Shown here one piece after another: positions 1-8,247 of a stretch of 64,000 nucleotides of DNA (position 1 is its first letter; every line of letters begins with the position of its first letter). The position numbers and the translations under genes are program-made. The notes below the pieces were generated by a model, which saw nothing but the letters and a program-made list of their open reading frames with translations, made no database searches and had not been told where the DNA came from. This DNA is from Bog-473 sp963807675 (GTDB lineage: Bacteria; Actinomycetota; Acidimicrobiia; Acidimicrobiales; RAAP-2): assembly GCA_963807675.1 (NCBI GenBank), contig CAWECP010000009.1:1-64000 (forward strand). The letters are read 5' to 3'.

Positions 1-546
1 TGGTCGACCTTCGGCACCATGAGCGGCATCGGGTTCGCCGAGTACCTGGTGATGTTCAGGGCGGGCGACACGGTCTTCGTGACGACCCTGCTCACACGGG
101 GCGACCTGAGCGCCTTCGACGCATTCAAGGTGGCGCAGGAACAGGCCCAGTCCGTGGCGGGCTCGTCGGCGACGTCGTGGCGGCCGCTCTCCCACGACGT
201 GCTGTGGCTGCTCGCGGCTGTCCTGGTCGCCCTTGTGGCACTGTGGCGCTTGCCGAAGGGGTCGCGGCGCCGTCGCCAGCCGAACGATGAGGAGTTTGCT
301 GATCCGGATCGGACCCCATCCCGTCGGTCGCGACCAAGCCGTCCCGCCGGTGGCGCGTCGCGCTCCGCTGCCGGTTGCCGTACCCCGGCGCCGGCCACCG
401 ATCCGGGCCGGGTCTATCTCAAGGGGGACCTGAACGTGCGGTGCTACTGGGACGGCAAGCGTTGGACGGAACGCCAGGAGTGGAACATGGACGACCGGGG
501 CTGGGTCACGACCCCGCTGGCGTCGCTGGAGCACTCGACGGCCTGA
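1..546 (+). CDS. Membrane protein with C-terminal DUF2510-like segment, 5' truncated by window edge
   Basis: The frame is open from base 1, so the ATG at 19 is probably internal and the true start lies upstream of the window. The visible 181 residues contain one hydrophobic segment (DVLWLLAAVLVALVALWRLP), an Arg/Ser/Pro-rich linker and a short C-terminal unit with RCYWDGKRWTER. That unit resembles the DUF2510 motif (YWDGxxWT) that actinobacteria often attach to membrane proteins. Function is unknown; the assignment rests on the motif alone. The stop at 544-546 is followed at once by the tail of the leftward PadR-linked genes, so the transcripts converge. Confidence 0.6.
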   Translation, partial: WSTFGTMSGIGFAEYLVMFRAGDTVFVTTLLTRGDLSAFDAFKVAQEQAQSVAGSSATSWRPLSHDVLWLLAAVLVALVALWRLPKGSRRRRQPNDEEFADPDRTPSRRSRPSRPAGGASRSAAGCRTPAPATDPGRVYLKGDLNVRCYWDGKRWTERQEWNMDDRGWVTTPLASLEHSTA

Positions 547-572
547 CGCCTTCCGGGCCGGCAGGGCGCGGA

Positions 573-1568
573 TCAGGACGCGACAGGCCTGCCTCGCCCG
601 ACCCCCGCCCGGGTCGAGCGAACGGCCAGGGCCAGCGCACCGAGCATGGTCAGCAGCTCGAGCACGTCGATGGCACCGACGTGGAACAGGTTGTGCGGTC
701 CGGGAGCGCCGTCGACCACCCACAGCGCGGCACCGGTGAAGAACGCCACCATGGGGAGTCAGCCCACCCGGGCCAGGTGGTGCTCGTAGCGCACGACGGA
801 GGCCGGGAGATGGAGCTGCCGGACCAACCTGGCCGCGCGCACACGCCCGTGAGCAGCGCGACGGGCTCACCACCATGAAGGCGACCTCGACCCGCGGGAA
901 CGCAGCCAGCGCGGCCGGGTGCACCCAGTAGGACGTGACCGAGAGCGAGGAGGCCCACGCGTAGGCCGCCACGCCACCGGGAACCACGCCCTGGTCCGCC
1001 CACGGGCGCCCGCGCGTGCCCGGCCAGCCGTTGGCGAGGTGGTGGGTGCCGACCGCGAGGATGGCCACACCCAGCGCCAGCGTGAGGAGGGGCCGCACCA
1101 GCGCATGGGACGGCCGGCGCACCAGCCGCCACACGGTGAAGCCGGCCACCGGGACGACGGCGGCGACGCCCAGGACGGCCAGGGCGAGCGCGCCGTAACT
1201 CATGGCGTACATGGCCCATGTGGTCGCTCGGGTCGCGGGCGGCGCCCATTGCCAACCGATGGTCAGCTGGGACCAGAGGGCGACGCCGGACACGAGGAAC
1301 ACCGCGGTCGCGGACGCGGCCGCCGTGAGGCTGCGCGCCGCCTGGAGATCGGGATCGAGCGTCCGGCCCGCCACACCGGCCGCCGCCAGGCGAGCCGTCG
1401 TGCCGCTCACCGCCAGATCGACGGCGACGGCGCGGTGGCCGCTCGTCGAAGTCGGCCACGAGCAGCTCGGTGAACTCGTCGCCGTAACGGGCGCGCCATT
1501 CGCGGTACCAGCTCAGGGCGCGCTGCGCTCGCCGCCGGAGCGCCGCCTCGCGTCGCTCACGCCGCACC
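573..1568 (-). pseudogene. PadR-coupled polytopic membrane protein, several frameshifts
   Basis: Read leftward from GTG 1568, the N-terminus holds the motif SWYREWRARYGDEFTELL, which I associate with membrane proteins encoded after PadR regulators in high-GC actinobacteria. Several hydrophobic helices follow in shifted frames, for example SYGALALAVLGVAAVVPVAG near 1200-1141 and LALGVAILAVG near 1080. At least three frame changes are needed to reach the stop at 573 (around 1450, 870 and 840). The GTG start overlaps the end of padR, implying translational coupling in an intact version. Function unknown. Clean coding texture in every segment suggests either very recent decay or base-calling errors. 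Confidence 0.5.
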
Positions 1569-1929
1569 CCAGGTGCGGGCCAGGCGCCGCAGGCCCAGGT
1601 CCGCGACGCGCCGCTGGGCCGCCAGGTGGGCGCGAACGCCTCGGCTCCGACGGCGGTAAGACGGTAGGGGCGGCGCCGGTCGTCGCTCTGCACCGACTCA
1701 ATCAGGCCCTGCTCCTCCAGGCGGCTCAGGGCTTCGTAGAGGGCGCCGGCGCCAGCCGCATGTCGGCGAAGCGCTCGATGTCCTTGGTCAGCGTGTAGCC
1801 GTGCTTGGGTCCCTCGGCCAGGCTGGACAGGATCAGCGTGGCCGGGCCCGCGTAGCGCCCGAAGCCGGCGATGTGCCCCGGCTCGGCGGGGGAGGGGGCG
1901 GGCTGTTTTGTCCGCGGCATCTCGGCCAT
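1557..1929 (-). pseudogene. PadR-family transcriptional regulator, frameshifted
   Basis: The first 59 residues are a typical PadR N-terminus (ATLILSSLAEGPKHGYTLTK, then DIERFADMRL). The frame then breaks near 1742; in the next frame it resumes as ALYEALSRLEEQGLIESVQS, DDRRRPYRLTAVGAEAF, the recognition helix and wing of PadR. A second shift near 1630 restores AAQRRVADLGLRRLARTWG to the stop at 1557. The protein would be about 120 residues, normal for PadR. ATG 1929 lies 1 nt after the stop of the upstream membrane-protein gene. The operator-like TATCGG repeats at 1932-1961 and 3174-3192 are the likely binding sites, giving autoregulation (inference). Confidence 0.65.
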
Positions 1930-1930
1930 G

Positions 1931-2874
1931 CTATATCGGAAGACGATCTATCGGGAACCGGTCGAGCGTGGCCGTCGGACCGGGCCGCAGCCAGGGGACG
2001 CGGCTGGCCAGCAGGTGGCGGGGGAACGGTCGCGTTGGCGCCAGAGGTCGGCGTCGACCACGAAGTGCGTCATGACCAGTCCCAGGTAGACGCCGAAGAG
2101 GCCGCGCAGCGCCGCGCCCGCACCGTGCAGGTGTGAGGTCACGCCCAGCAGCAGTGCGCCGGCGAGCGCCATCGTGCAGAGCCACGCCACGTGTGCCGGC
2201 GTGCGGTCGCGGCCCGGAGCCCCCAGGGCGACGAGTCCCGTCAACAGCAGGTACTGCAGCCCGTGGGCATCGTCATCCCTGCCACCGCCGCCCACGGTGA
2301 GGCGAAGAGGAAGATCGGCAGCGGGAAGAGGAGCGCCAGCGCATACAGGGCGCCGACCCGCGCCACCCATCGTGGCGGTGCCGCATGCTCCACGAGAAGG
2401 CTCCGCACGACACCGCGACGCCGTAGCCGACGCCGGCCGCCGCGAAGGCGGGGCCGAGCACGGGCCGCACGTCGAGCTGGAGCAGCGCCGGGTGCGCCAT
2501 CAGCCCGGCGATGCCGAAGACACCCGCCGCGGTGATGCCCCGCCGCTCACGGCGGGTGAGGCCGGCGACTCGGCTGACGACGCCGCGAGCGCGACCAGTC
2601 CGAGGTTCTGCTTCTGGAAGTGGTGGAACTGCCAGGCGAAGAACGGCAGGAGGAGCCAGGCCAGGGCGTGGGGGCTGAGGAGCACTGCGGCGGCAGTTCC
2701 GCACGCGATCACGGCGGCGGGGGCGCAGAGGTAGCGAGCGGGCCGGCCGCGGGCGTGCCGGCGGACCGAGGGCACGGTGAAGAGGCAGGCGGTCGACGCC
2801 ACGTGGACGGATGAGCCGACGAAGAGGAAGCAGGCCAGCACCGTCGCCGGCGCCGCCGCACCCGTGGGGGCCAT
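1931..2874 (-). pseudogene. Polytopic membrane protein of PadR operon, frameshifted
   Basis: Begins at ATG 2874, which overlaps the preceding stop as TGATG. The first 110 residues contain three hydrophobic stretches and a His-rich loop (FFAWQFHHFQKQNLGLVALA). The reading then moves between frames near 2560 and 2270 before ending with GVYLGLVMTHFVVDADLWR and a last shift near 2010 to the stop at 1931. The conserved-looking histidines (FHHF, THFVVDA) hint at a membrane metalloenzyme, but I cannot name the family. It sits in the middle of the four-gene leftward PadR operon. Confidence 0.5.
1932..1961. promoter_or_regulatory. Second cluster of TATCGG operator half-sites before padR
   Basis: TATATCGG at 1932-1939 and TATCGGGAACCGG at 1949-1961 repeat the half-sites of the operon-head operator. 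They lie within the last codons of the upstream membrane-protein gene, directly before padR. They may form an internal operator for padR itself. Confidence 0.4.
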
Positions 2875-2875
2875 C

Positions 2876-3168
2876 AGCGAGCCCCCGCCAGTGCGCCCAC
2901 GGTGAGCGCGATCGTCGCCCCGGCCCAGATGGCCGCCGGCTGTCGGTGCGCCGGCCGCGCACCCACGACACCCGGGTCAGCCACCGCCGCAGCCCCCGGC
3001 CGCCCCGGCGGACGGGACGACGTGCAGGGCGATGAACACCACGACGGCGGCGATGCCGACCAGCACCCAGGACCACAGGAAGATCCTGCGGGCCAGCCCG
3101 CGGCCGCGGCGCCATGCGTGGCGCGTCGTCTCGTGCCAGGGCGATGCCTCGTCGTGGTCCATGGCCAT
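2876..3168 (-). pseudogene. Small two-helix membrane protein, first gene of PadR operon, frameshifted
   Basis: Starts at ATG 3168 or, more likely, at the second ATG 3162, which falls where a leaderless transcript would begin given the promoter just upstream. An N-terminal His/Glu-rich stretch (MDHDEASPWHETTRHAW) precedes a hydrophobic helix (LWSWVLVGIAAVVVFIALHV). The frame shifts near 3005; the continuation IWAGATIALTVGALAGAR makes a second helix and ends with TGA overlapping the next ATG. An intact version would be about 95 residues. Function unknown. Confidence 0.5.
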
Positions 3169-3169
3169 C

Positions 3170-3215
3170 GTTATATATCGGCAACCGATATACTGTCAAC
3201 CGATACATCGTCAGC
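3170..3215 (-). promoter_or_regulatory. Promoter with PadR-type palindromic operator, probably leaderless
   Basis: On the minus strand a consensus -35 TTGACA (3199-3194) is separated by 17 nt from ATATAA (3176-3171), or by 18 nt from TATAAC. A perfect 8-bp inverted repeat, TATATCGG-CAA-CCGATATA (3174-3192, palindromic on both strands), fills the spacer and overlaps the -10, with further CCGATA/CATCG half-sites upstream. The ATGs at 3168/3162 lie within 10 nt of the -10, so the message should be leaderless. Repression by the PadR protein of the same operon is inferred from position. Confidence 0.7.
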
Positions 3216-3241
3216 CGGTCTAATTCGCCGGACAGAGCCGC

Positions 3242-3982
3242 CTACCGCGCCGGTCCCTTCTCGTAGACGACGACCTGCTGCACGCTCTCGGACGTGAACG
3301 GCTGGCGGTGCCAGCCGGCCCACCGGTCACGCAGGCGCAGTCCGGCCAGCCTCGCCATCAGGTCGAGCTCGGACGGCCAGACGTAGCGGTACGGGGCGGC
3401 GTGATGGACCAGGCGGCCACCGACCTGCATCCAGTGGTGGGACCACGACACCTGTCCGACCATGTCGTCGAAGGTCTCGACCCCGACGTGGTCCGGCTCG
3501 AGCGTGAAGGCTCGGCCGAGCTGGCCCGGAGCAACGCCGCGGAGCTGGGGGACGAGGACCTCGAGGACGAAACACCCCCCTGGGCCGAGATGGTCGGCGG
3601 CGTTGGCGAAGACGGCCGCCTGCTCGTCCTGGGTCGTCACGTTCATGATGCTGTTCCAGAGCAGGTAGACGAGCGTGAACCTGCCGGCCGCCCGCGTCGT
3701 GGTCATGTCGCCCAGGGTCACGGGAACGGCGTCGGCCCCCGGCTTGGCCCGGAGCTGCTCGGCCATGTGAGGCGAGAGCTCTATGCCTTCGACGCGCACG
3801 CCGCGATCGCTCAGTGGCAACGCCACGCGGCCTGTGCCGACGGCGAGCTCGAGCGCCGGTCCGCCGCCCGCCAGCTCGGCCAGCAGGTCGACCGTCGGGT
3901 TCAGGACCTCGGGCGCGAACATGACCGCCGACGACTCGTCGTAGGCCTCGGCGATCTCCTTGCCCCACGTGTGCGACGCCAT
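3242..3982 (-). CDS. Class I SAM-dependent methyltransferase
   Basis: A 246-residue soluble protein with Rossmann motif I (ALELAVGTGRVALPL, residues about 43-57), an acidic motif II (VEGIELSPHMAEQL) and motif IV (FTLVYLLWNSIMNV). It resembles methyltransferase-25 type enzymes acting on small molecules; no substrate is indicated. ATG 3982 is the natural start. The gene reads convergently to nothing and is separated from the PadR operon head by about 70 bp, so it is probably transcribed alone. Confidence 0.8.
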   Translation of the reverse strand: MASHTWGKEIAEAYDESSAVMFAPEVLNPTVDLLAELAGGGPALELAVGTGRVALPLSDRGVRVEGIELSPHMAEQLRAKPGADAVPVTLGDMTTTRAAGRFTLVYLLWNSIMNVTTQDEQAAVFANAADHLGPGGCFVLEVLVPQLRGVAPGQLGRAFTLEPDHVGVETFDDMVGQVSWSHHWMQVGGRLVHHAAPYRYVWPSELDLMARLAGLRLRDRWAGWHRQPFTSESVQQVVVYEKGPAR

Positions 3983-4077
3983 GCAGCTCTCCCAGACGAC
4001 ACCGAGAAGTCAGAGCCCTGTAGCCATAAGGATTACAGGTGTCTACGTGGCCGGCCCCACGGCGCCGCCCGCCGGGC

Positions 4078-4761
4078 TCACCCCCGCCCGAGGAACCGCA
4101 CCAGCTCGCCGATCCGGTTGCTCACCACGGCGTCCACGCCGGCCTCCACCACGCGGGCCATCTCCTCCTCCTCGTCGACCGTCCAGCAGGACACCAGCAG
4201 CCCCGCCGTGTGCACGGCGGCCACCCCCTCGGCGGTGACCAGCCCTGACCACGGGTTCCAGCACTCCGCCCCGAGCTCGGCCAGCAGGGCCAGGGGTGGC
4301 TCCGTGCCCTCGGTCCACGTCAGTCCGATGCGGGCCCGCGCGGACAGCCCGCGGAGGAGCTGCAGCGCCGGCACGTTGCCCGTCACGAATTGCGCCCGCG
4401 CCAGGGCCCCGGCCGCCCGCACCGCCGAGAGCGCGCCCTCCACCACCTCGCGGCGGGTGAAGTCGACCATCAGTGGCAGCTCCACCGCCGCCAGCACATG
4501 GCCCAGCGTGGGGATGCGCTCGCCACCCTGTCCGAGCGCCGTCACCTCGTCCGCGTCGAGATCGCCGACGGAGGCGTCGAGGCCCCACAGGCGCTCGAGC
4601 GTCTGGTCGTGCAGCACCACGATTGCGCCGTCGCGCGTCCGGCGCAGGTCCAGCTCCACCCAGTCCGCCCCGGCCGCGGCAGCCGCCGCGAACGACGGCA
4701 GCGTGTTCTCGCGTGCCGCCGACGGGTCGCCCCGGTGCGCAATGGCGGTCACGGCCCGCAC
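4078..4761 (-). CDS. Glycerophosphodiester phosphodiesterase family protein
   Basis: About 227 residues. The catalytic signature AHRGDPSAARENTLPSF sits at the N-terminus and is followed by ELDLRRTRDGAIVVLHD, the metal-binding and second histidine region of the GDPD TIM barrel; SCWTVDEEEEM and DAVVSNRIGEL match the C-terminal strands. It hydrolyses glycerophosphodiesters to an alcohol and glycerol-3-phosphate. An upstream TTG would run into the preceding gene, so I place the start at GTG 4761 (GTG 4752 also possible), just after the stop of the repeat/SGNH gene. No signal peptide is visible, so probably cytoplasmic. Confidence 0.82.
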   Translation of the reverse strand: MRAVTAIAHRGDPSAARENTLPSFAAAAAAGADWVELDLRRTRDGAIVVLHDQTLERLWGLDASVGDLDADEVTALGQGGERIPTLGHVLAAVELPLMVDFTRREVVEGALSAVRAAGALARAQFVTGNVPALQLLRGLSARARIGLTWTEGTEPPLALLAELGAECWNPWSGLVTAEGVAAVHTAGLLVSCWTVDEEEEMARVVEAGVDAVVSNRIGELVRFLGRG

Positions 4762-4777
4762 CGGTAGGACGGCGCTG

Positions 4778-6411
4778 CTACGAGGAGCCGGCGTACACCG
4801 CGCCCGCCACGTTGGCGATCTGCTGGTTGAGCGCCGGCTCAATGAGGTTGTCCACCGCCGCCTGGGTGATGTGCACGCCGTCGGCGGTCCGGGCCTGGAT
4901 CCCGTCCACCGTCGAGGCGTACTGGCCGTTGGGGTCGAGGACGGTGAAGAGGTCGTCGATCGACACGTAGGGGTACTTGGCGGCCACCGACTCGACGATC
5001 TGGTTGTAGGCGGCGACGAGGTTGAACGGCGTCCCGTCGTCGAAGTAGGGCGAGGTGGACACGATCACCGCCCCGCCGTCGGAGTGGGCGATCTGCACCG
5101 CCTCCTCGAGGTTCGACTCAATGTACGCCGAGTAGTCGGCGTCGGCCAGCGTGCTGTAGCTCCCGTCGAAGAGGCGGTCCTGGGTCTCCCAGTACCCGGT
5201 CTGGATGACCGTCACGTCGGGATGGAAGCGCGAGACCACCCACTGCAGCTGCTCGTACCACAGGGCGCACGCGGGCGGGCTGACGTAGAGGGCGCCCGGG
5301 TCGCTCCAGGAGATTGTCGGCGCCCCGTTGGTGAAGCCGCAGCCGGCGGCCGCGCCGTCGTCGATCGTGTAGGGCGGGCCCGTCTGCAGGATGTATTCGC
5401 CCTCGTAGAGGGACAACGAGTCACCCGAGAAGGCCACCCGCAGCCCGCCCTGGTGTGTGGCCTGGGGCCCCGGCACCTCGTTGATGATGCTGACCACCGC
5501 GGGAATGGGATTGGAAAATGGTTTCGGGAACAGCGGCGGGTGGAGAGGCGACTGCGCGCTCCCCGAGAAGACCGCGTCGCCGAAGGTGAACACGCCGGCG
5601 TCGGAGGCCACCAGCCAGTAGCCGTGGCCGTCCGGCGTCGGCGCCATGCCGACGATGGGCTTGTCCAGCGCCAGCGAGCCCGTCGAGCCGAAGAAGCCGG
5701 CGTCGCCGTAGTCGAAGATGCCCCCGTCCGACGCCACCAGCCAGTAGCCGTTGCCGTCGCTGGTCGCCGCCATGCCGACGATGGGCTGGTTGAGCCTGAT
5801 GCTGCCGGTCGAACCCCAGAACTGCGCGTCGCCGTAGGTGAAGATCCCGCCGTCGGAGCCGACCAGCCAGTACCCCTTTCCGTCGGGCGTGGCCGCCATG
5901 CCGACGATGGGCGCGTTGAGCGCCTGGCCGCCGCGCGAGCCGAAGAAGCCGGCGTCGCCGAAGTCGAAGATGCCCCCGTCGGAGGCCACCAGCCAGTACC
6001 CGCCACCGTCGGGGCTGGCCGCCATGCCGACGATCGGCGCGTTGAGCGGCGTACCGCCCATGGAGCCGTAGAAGCCGGCGTTCCCGAAGTTGAAGATGCC
6101 CCCGTCGGACGCCACCATCCAGTACCCGCCCGCCGGGTCGGCCGCACCGCCCACGACCGGTCGCTGCAGTGACACCTCCAAGGTGTCGCCGTAGTACCCG
6201 GCGCCGCCGAAGGTCATGATCCCCCCGGCCGAGTCGATCAGGCCGTACGACGAGTCGGTGGCCGCCGGGGGCTGCGCGCCCGCCTGGGCGCCCGCCCGCG
6301 CGCCGTGCCCGGGCCCGATCCCGCCAGGACCAGCACGCTGGCCGCCAGGAGCGCTGCCATGCCCAGGGCGGCCCGGTGGGCTCGCCCTGTCCACGTCCCC
6401 GGACTCAGCAT
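4778..6411 (-). CDS. Secreted six-repeat protein with C-terminal SGNH hydrolase, copy 1 (frameshift in signal peptide)
   Basis: The mature part has six units of about 46 residues built on YWLVASDGGIFDFGDAGFFGS and LNAPIVGMAATPDG, which suggests a six-bladed propeller. A C-terminal SGNH/GDSL-type hydrolase follows, with block I FSGDSLSLY and block V DGVHIT giving the Ser and the Asp-His pair. Read from ATG 6411 the first 35 codons give a good signal peptide (LGMAALLAASVLVLAG), but a net two-base gain near 6300 moves it out of frame with the repeats. Copy 2 lacks this fault. Likely an exported esterase or acetyl-hydrolase acting on envelope glycans (inference). Confidence 0.72.
5549..6277. repeat. 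Near-identical duplicated block, copy 1 (partner 7321-8049)
   Basis: By eye, 5549-6277 and 7321-8049 differ at only about four positions over some 730 bp, at a constant offset of 1772. They encode the six-repeat domain of both SGNH proteins. Flanking linker and signal-peptide DNA diverges sharply, so the block looks homogenised by gene conversion or recent unequal recombination. Confidence 0.85.
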
Positions 6412-6546
6412 GGACCCAGGATCATACGGAACACGGGGGGGCCGCGTCTCCGCGCCCCCACTCGAGGGGGACTCGGCCGCGCGCCGTGTCCGCCGCTCCG
6501 TTGCACGTTGGGCGGCGGAGCGGGCGGCATCGGTGCCCGTCTCCGC

Positions 6547-8199
6547 CTACGAGGAGCCGGCGTACACCGCGCCCGCCACGTTGGCGATCTGCTGATTGAG
6601 CGCCGGCTCAATGAGGTCGTCCACCGCCGCCTGGGTGATGTGCACGCCGTCGGCGGACCGGGCCTGGATCCCGTCCACCGTCGAGGCGTACTGGCCGTTG
6701 GGGTCGAGCACCGAGTAGACGTCGTCGATCGACACGTAGGGGTACTTGGCGGCCACCGACTCGACGATCTGGTTGTAGGCGTCGACCAGGTCGTTCGGTG
6801 TGCCGTCGGCGAAGTAGGGCGACGTCGAAATGATGACGGCGCCGCCGTCGGAGTGGGCGATCTGCACCGCCTCCTCGAGGTTGGACTCAATGTACGCCGA
6901 GTAGTCGGCGTCGGCCAGCGTGCTGTAGCTCCCGTCGAAGAGGCGGTCCTGGGTCTCCCAGTACCCGGTCTGGAACACCGTGACGTCCGGGTGGAAGCGC
7001 GAGACCACCCATTGCAGCTGCTCGTACCACAGGGCGCAGGCCGGTTGGCTCAGGTAGATGTCGGTCGGGGGGTGGCCCCAGGGGATGGACGGCGCACCGT
7101 TCGTGTAGCCACACCCCGCCTCGGCCCCGTCCTCGACCCAATAGGGCGGAATGCTCTTGGCCACGTAGTAGCCCTCGTAGAGCGACAACGAGTCGCCCGA
7201 GAAGGCGACCCGCAGCCCGCCCTGGTGTGTGGCCTGGGGCCCCGGCACCTCGTTGATGATCGCCACCTCCGGGGCGATCGGGGCCGACAGTTCGGACGGG
7301 TACAGGGGTGGGTGCTCCGGCGACTGCGCGCTCCCCGAGAAGACGGCGTCGCCGAAGGTGAACACGCCGGCGTCGGAGGCCACCAGCCAGTAGCCGTGGC
7401 CGTCCGGCGTCGGCGCCATGCCGACGATGGGCTTGTCCAGCGCCAGCGAGCCCGTCGAACCGAAGAAGCCGGCGTCGCCGTAGTCGAAGATGCCCCCGTC
7501 CGACGCCACCAGCCAGTAGCCGTTGCCGTCGCTGGTCGCCGCCATGCCGACGATGGGCTGGTTGAGCCTGATGCTGCCGGTCGAACCCCAGAACTGCGCG
7601 TCGCCGTAGGTGAAGATCCCGCCGTCGGAGCCGACCAGCCAGTACCCGTGTCCGTCGGGCGTGGCCGCCATGCCGACGATGGGCGCGTTGAGCGCCTGGC
7701 CGCCGCGCGAGCCGAAGAAGCCGGCGTCGCCGAAGTCGAAGATGCCCCCGTCGGAGGCCACCAGCCAGTACCCGCCACCGTCGGGGCTGGCCGCCATGCC
7801 GACGATCGGCGCGTTGAGCGGCGTACCGCCCATGGAGCCGTAGAAGCCGGCGTTCCCGAAGTTGAAGATGCCCCCGTCGGACGCCACCATCCAGTACCCG
7901 CCCGCCGGGTCGGCCGCACCGCCCACGACCGGTCGCTGCAGTGACACCTCCAAGGTGTCGCCGTAGTACCCGGCGCCGCCGAAGGTCATGATCCCCCCGG
8001 CCGAGTCGATCAGGCCGTACGACGAGTCGGTGGCCGCCGGGGGCTGCGCGCCCGCCTGCGCACCCGCCCGAGCCGTCCCGGCGCGCCCGCCCCCTACGTC
8101 GGCGACGACCACCAGGAGCGCTCCGGCCAACAGGGTGGCCATAGCCACTACGGCGGCGCGAGCGGCCCACCGCCTCCAGCTGACCGCGCCGCCCGTCAT
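6547..8199 (-). CDS. Secreted six-repeat protein with C-terminal SGNH hydrolase, copy 2
   Basis: An intact 550-residue protein: basic N-terminus, signal helix (AAVVAMATLLAGALLVVVAD), Ala-rich linker, then the same six repeats as copy 1, a variable proline-rich linker and the SGNH domain (FSGDSLSLYEG; DGVHIT near the C-terminus). ATG 8199 is the natural start. The repeat half is almost identical to copy 1 at DNA level, while the linker and active-site surroundings differ (VAKSIPPYWVEDGAEAG against ILQTGPPYTIDDGAAAG), which suggests different substrates on a common scaffold. Known function: none that I can name; SGNH fold is well supported by the motifs. Confidence 0.8.
   Translation of the reverse strand: MTGGAVSWRRWAARAAVVAMATLLAGALLVVVADVGGGRAGTARAGAQAGAQPPAATDSSYGLIDSAGGIMTFGGAGYYGDTLEVSLQRPVVGGAADPAGGYWMVASDGGIFNFGNAGFYGSMGGTPLNAPIVGMAASPDGGGYWLVASDGGIFDFGDAGFFGSRGGQALNAPIVGMAATPDGHGYWLVGSDGGIFTYGDAQFWGSTGSIRLNQPIVGMAATSDGNGYWLVASDGGIFDYGDAGFFGSTGSLALDKPIVGMAPTPDGHGYWLVASDAGVFTFGDAVFSGSAQSPEHPPLYPSELSAPIAPEVAIINEVPGPQATHQGGLRVAFSGDSLSLYEGYYVAKSIPPYWVEDGAEAGCGYTNGAPSIPWGHPPTDIYLSQPACALWYEQLQWVVSRFHPDVTVFQTGYWETQDRLFDGSYSTLADADYSAYIESNLEEAVQIAHSDGGAVIISTSPYFADGTPNDLVDAYNQIVESVAAKYPYVSIDDVYSVLDPNGQYASTVDGIQARSADGVHITQAAVDDLIEPALNQQIANVAGAVYAGSS
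7321..8049. repeat. Near-identical duplicated block, copy 2
   Basis: Partner of 5549-6277, same orientation, encoding the six-repeat region of the second SGNH protein. The direct-repeat arrangement could allow deletion of one gene copy by recombination. Confidence 0.85.
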
Positions 8200-8247
8200 G
8201 AGGGCACGATTGTAGGGACCGCGGCACGTGCCGGTCGCGCGGCCCCG

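Noticed and set aside
3308..6172. Very long plus-strand open frame (954 codons), and a similar one at 6376-7944
   Set aside because: They are antisense to the SGNH repeat genes; their apparent repeats mirror the sense-strand repeats, and high G+C keeps the frame open.
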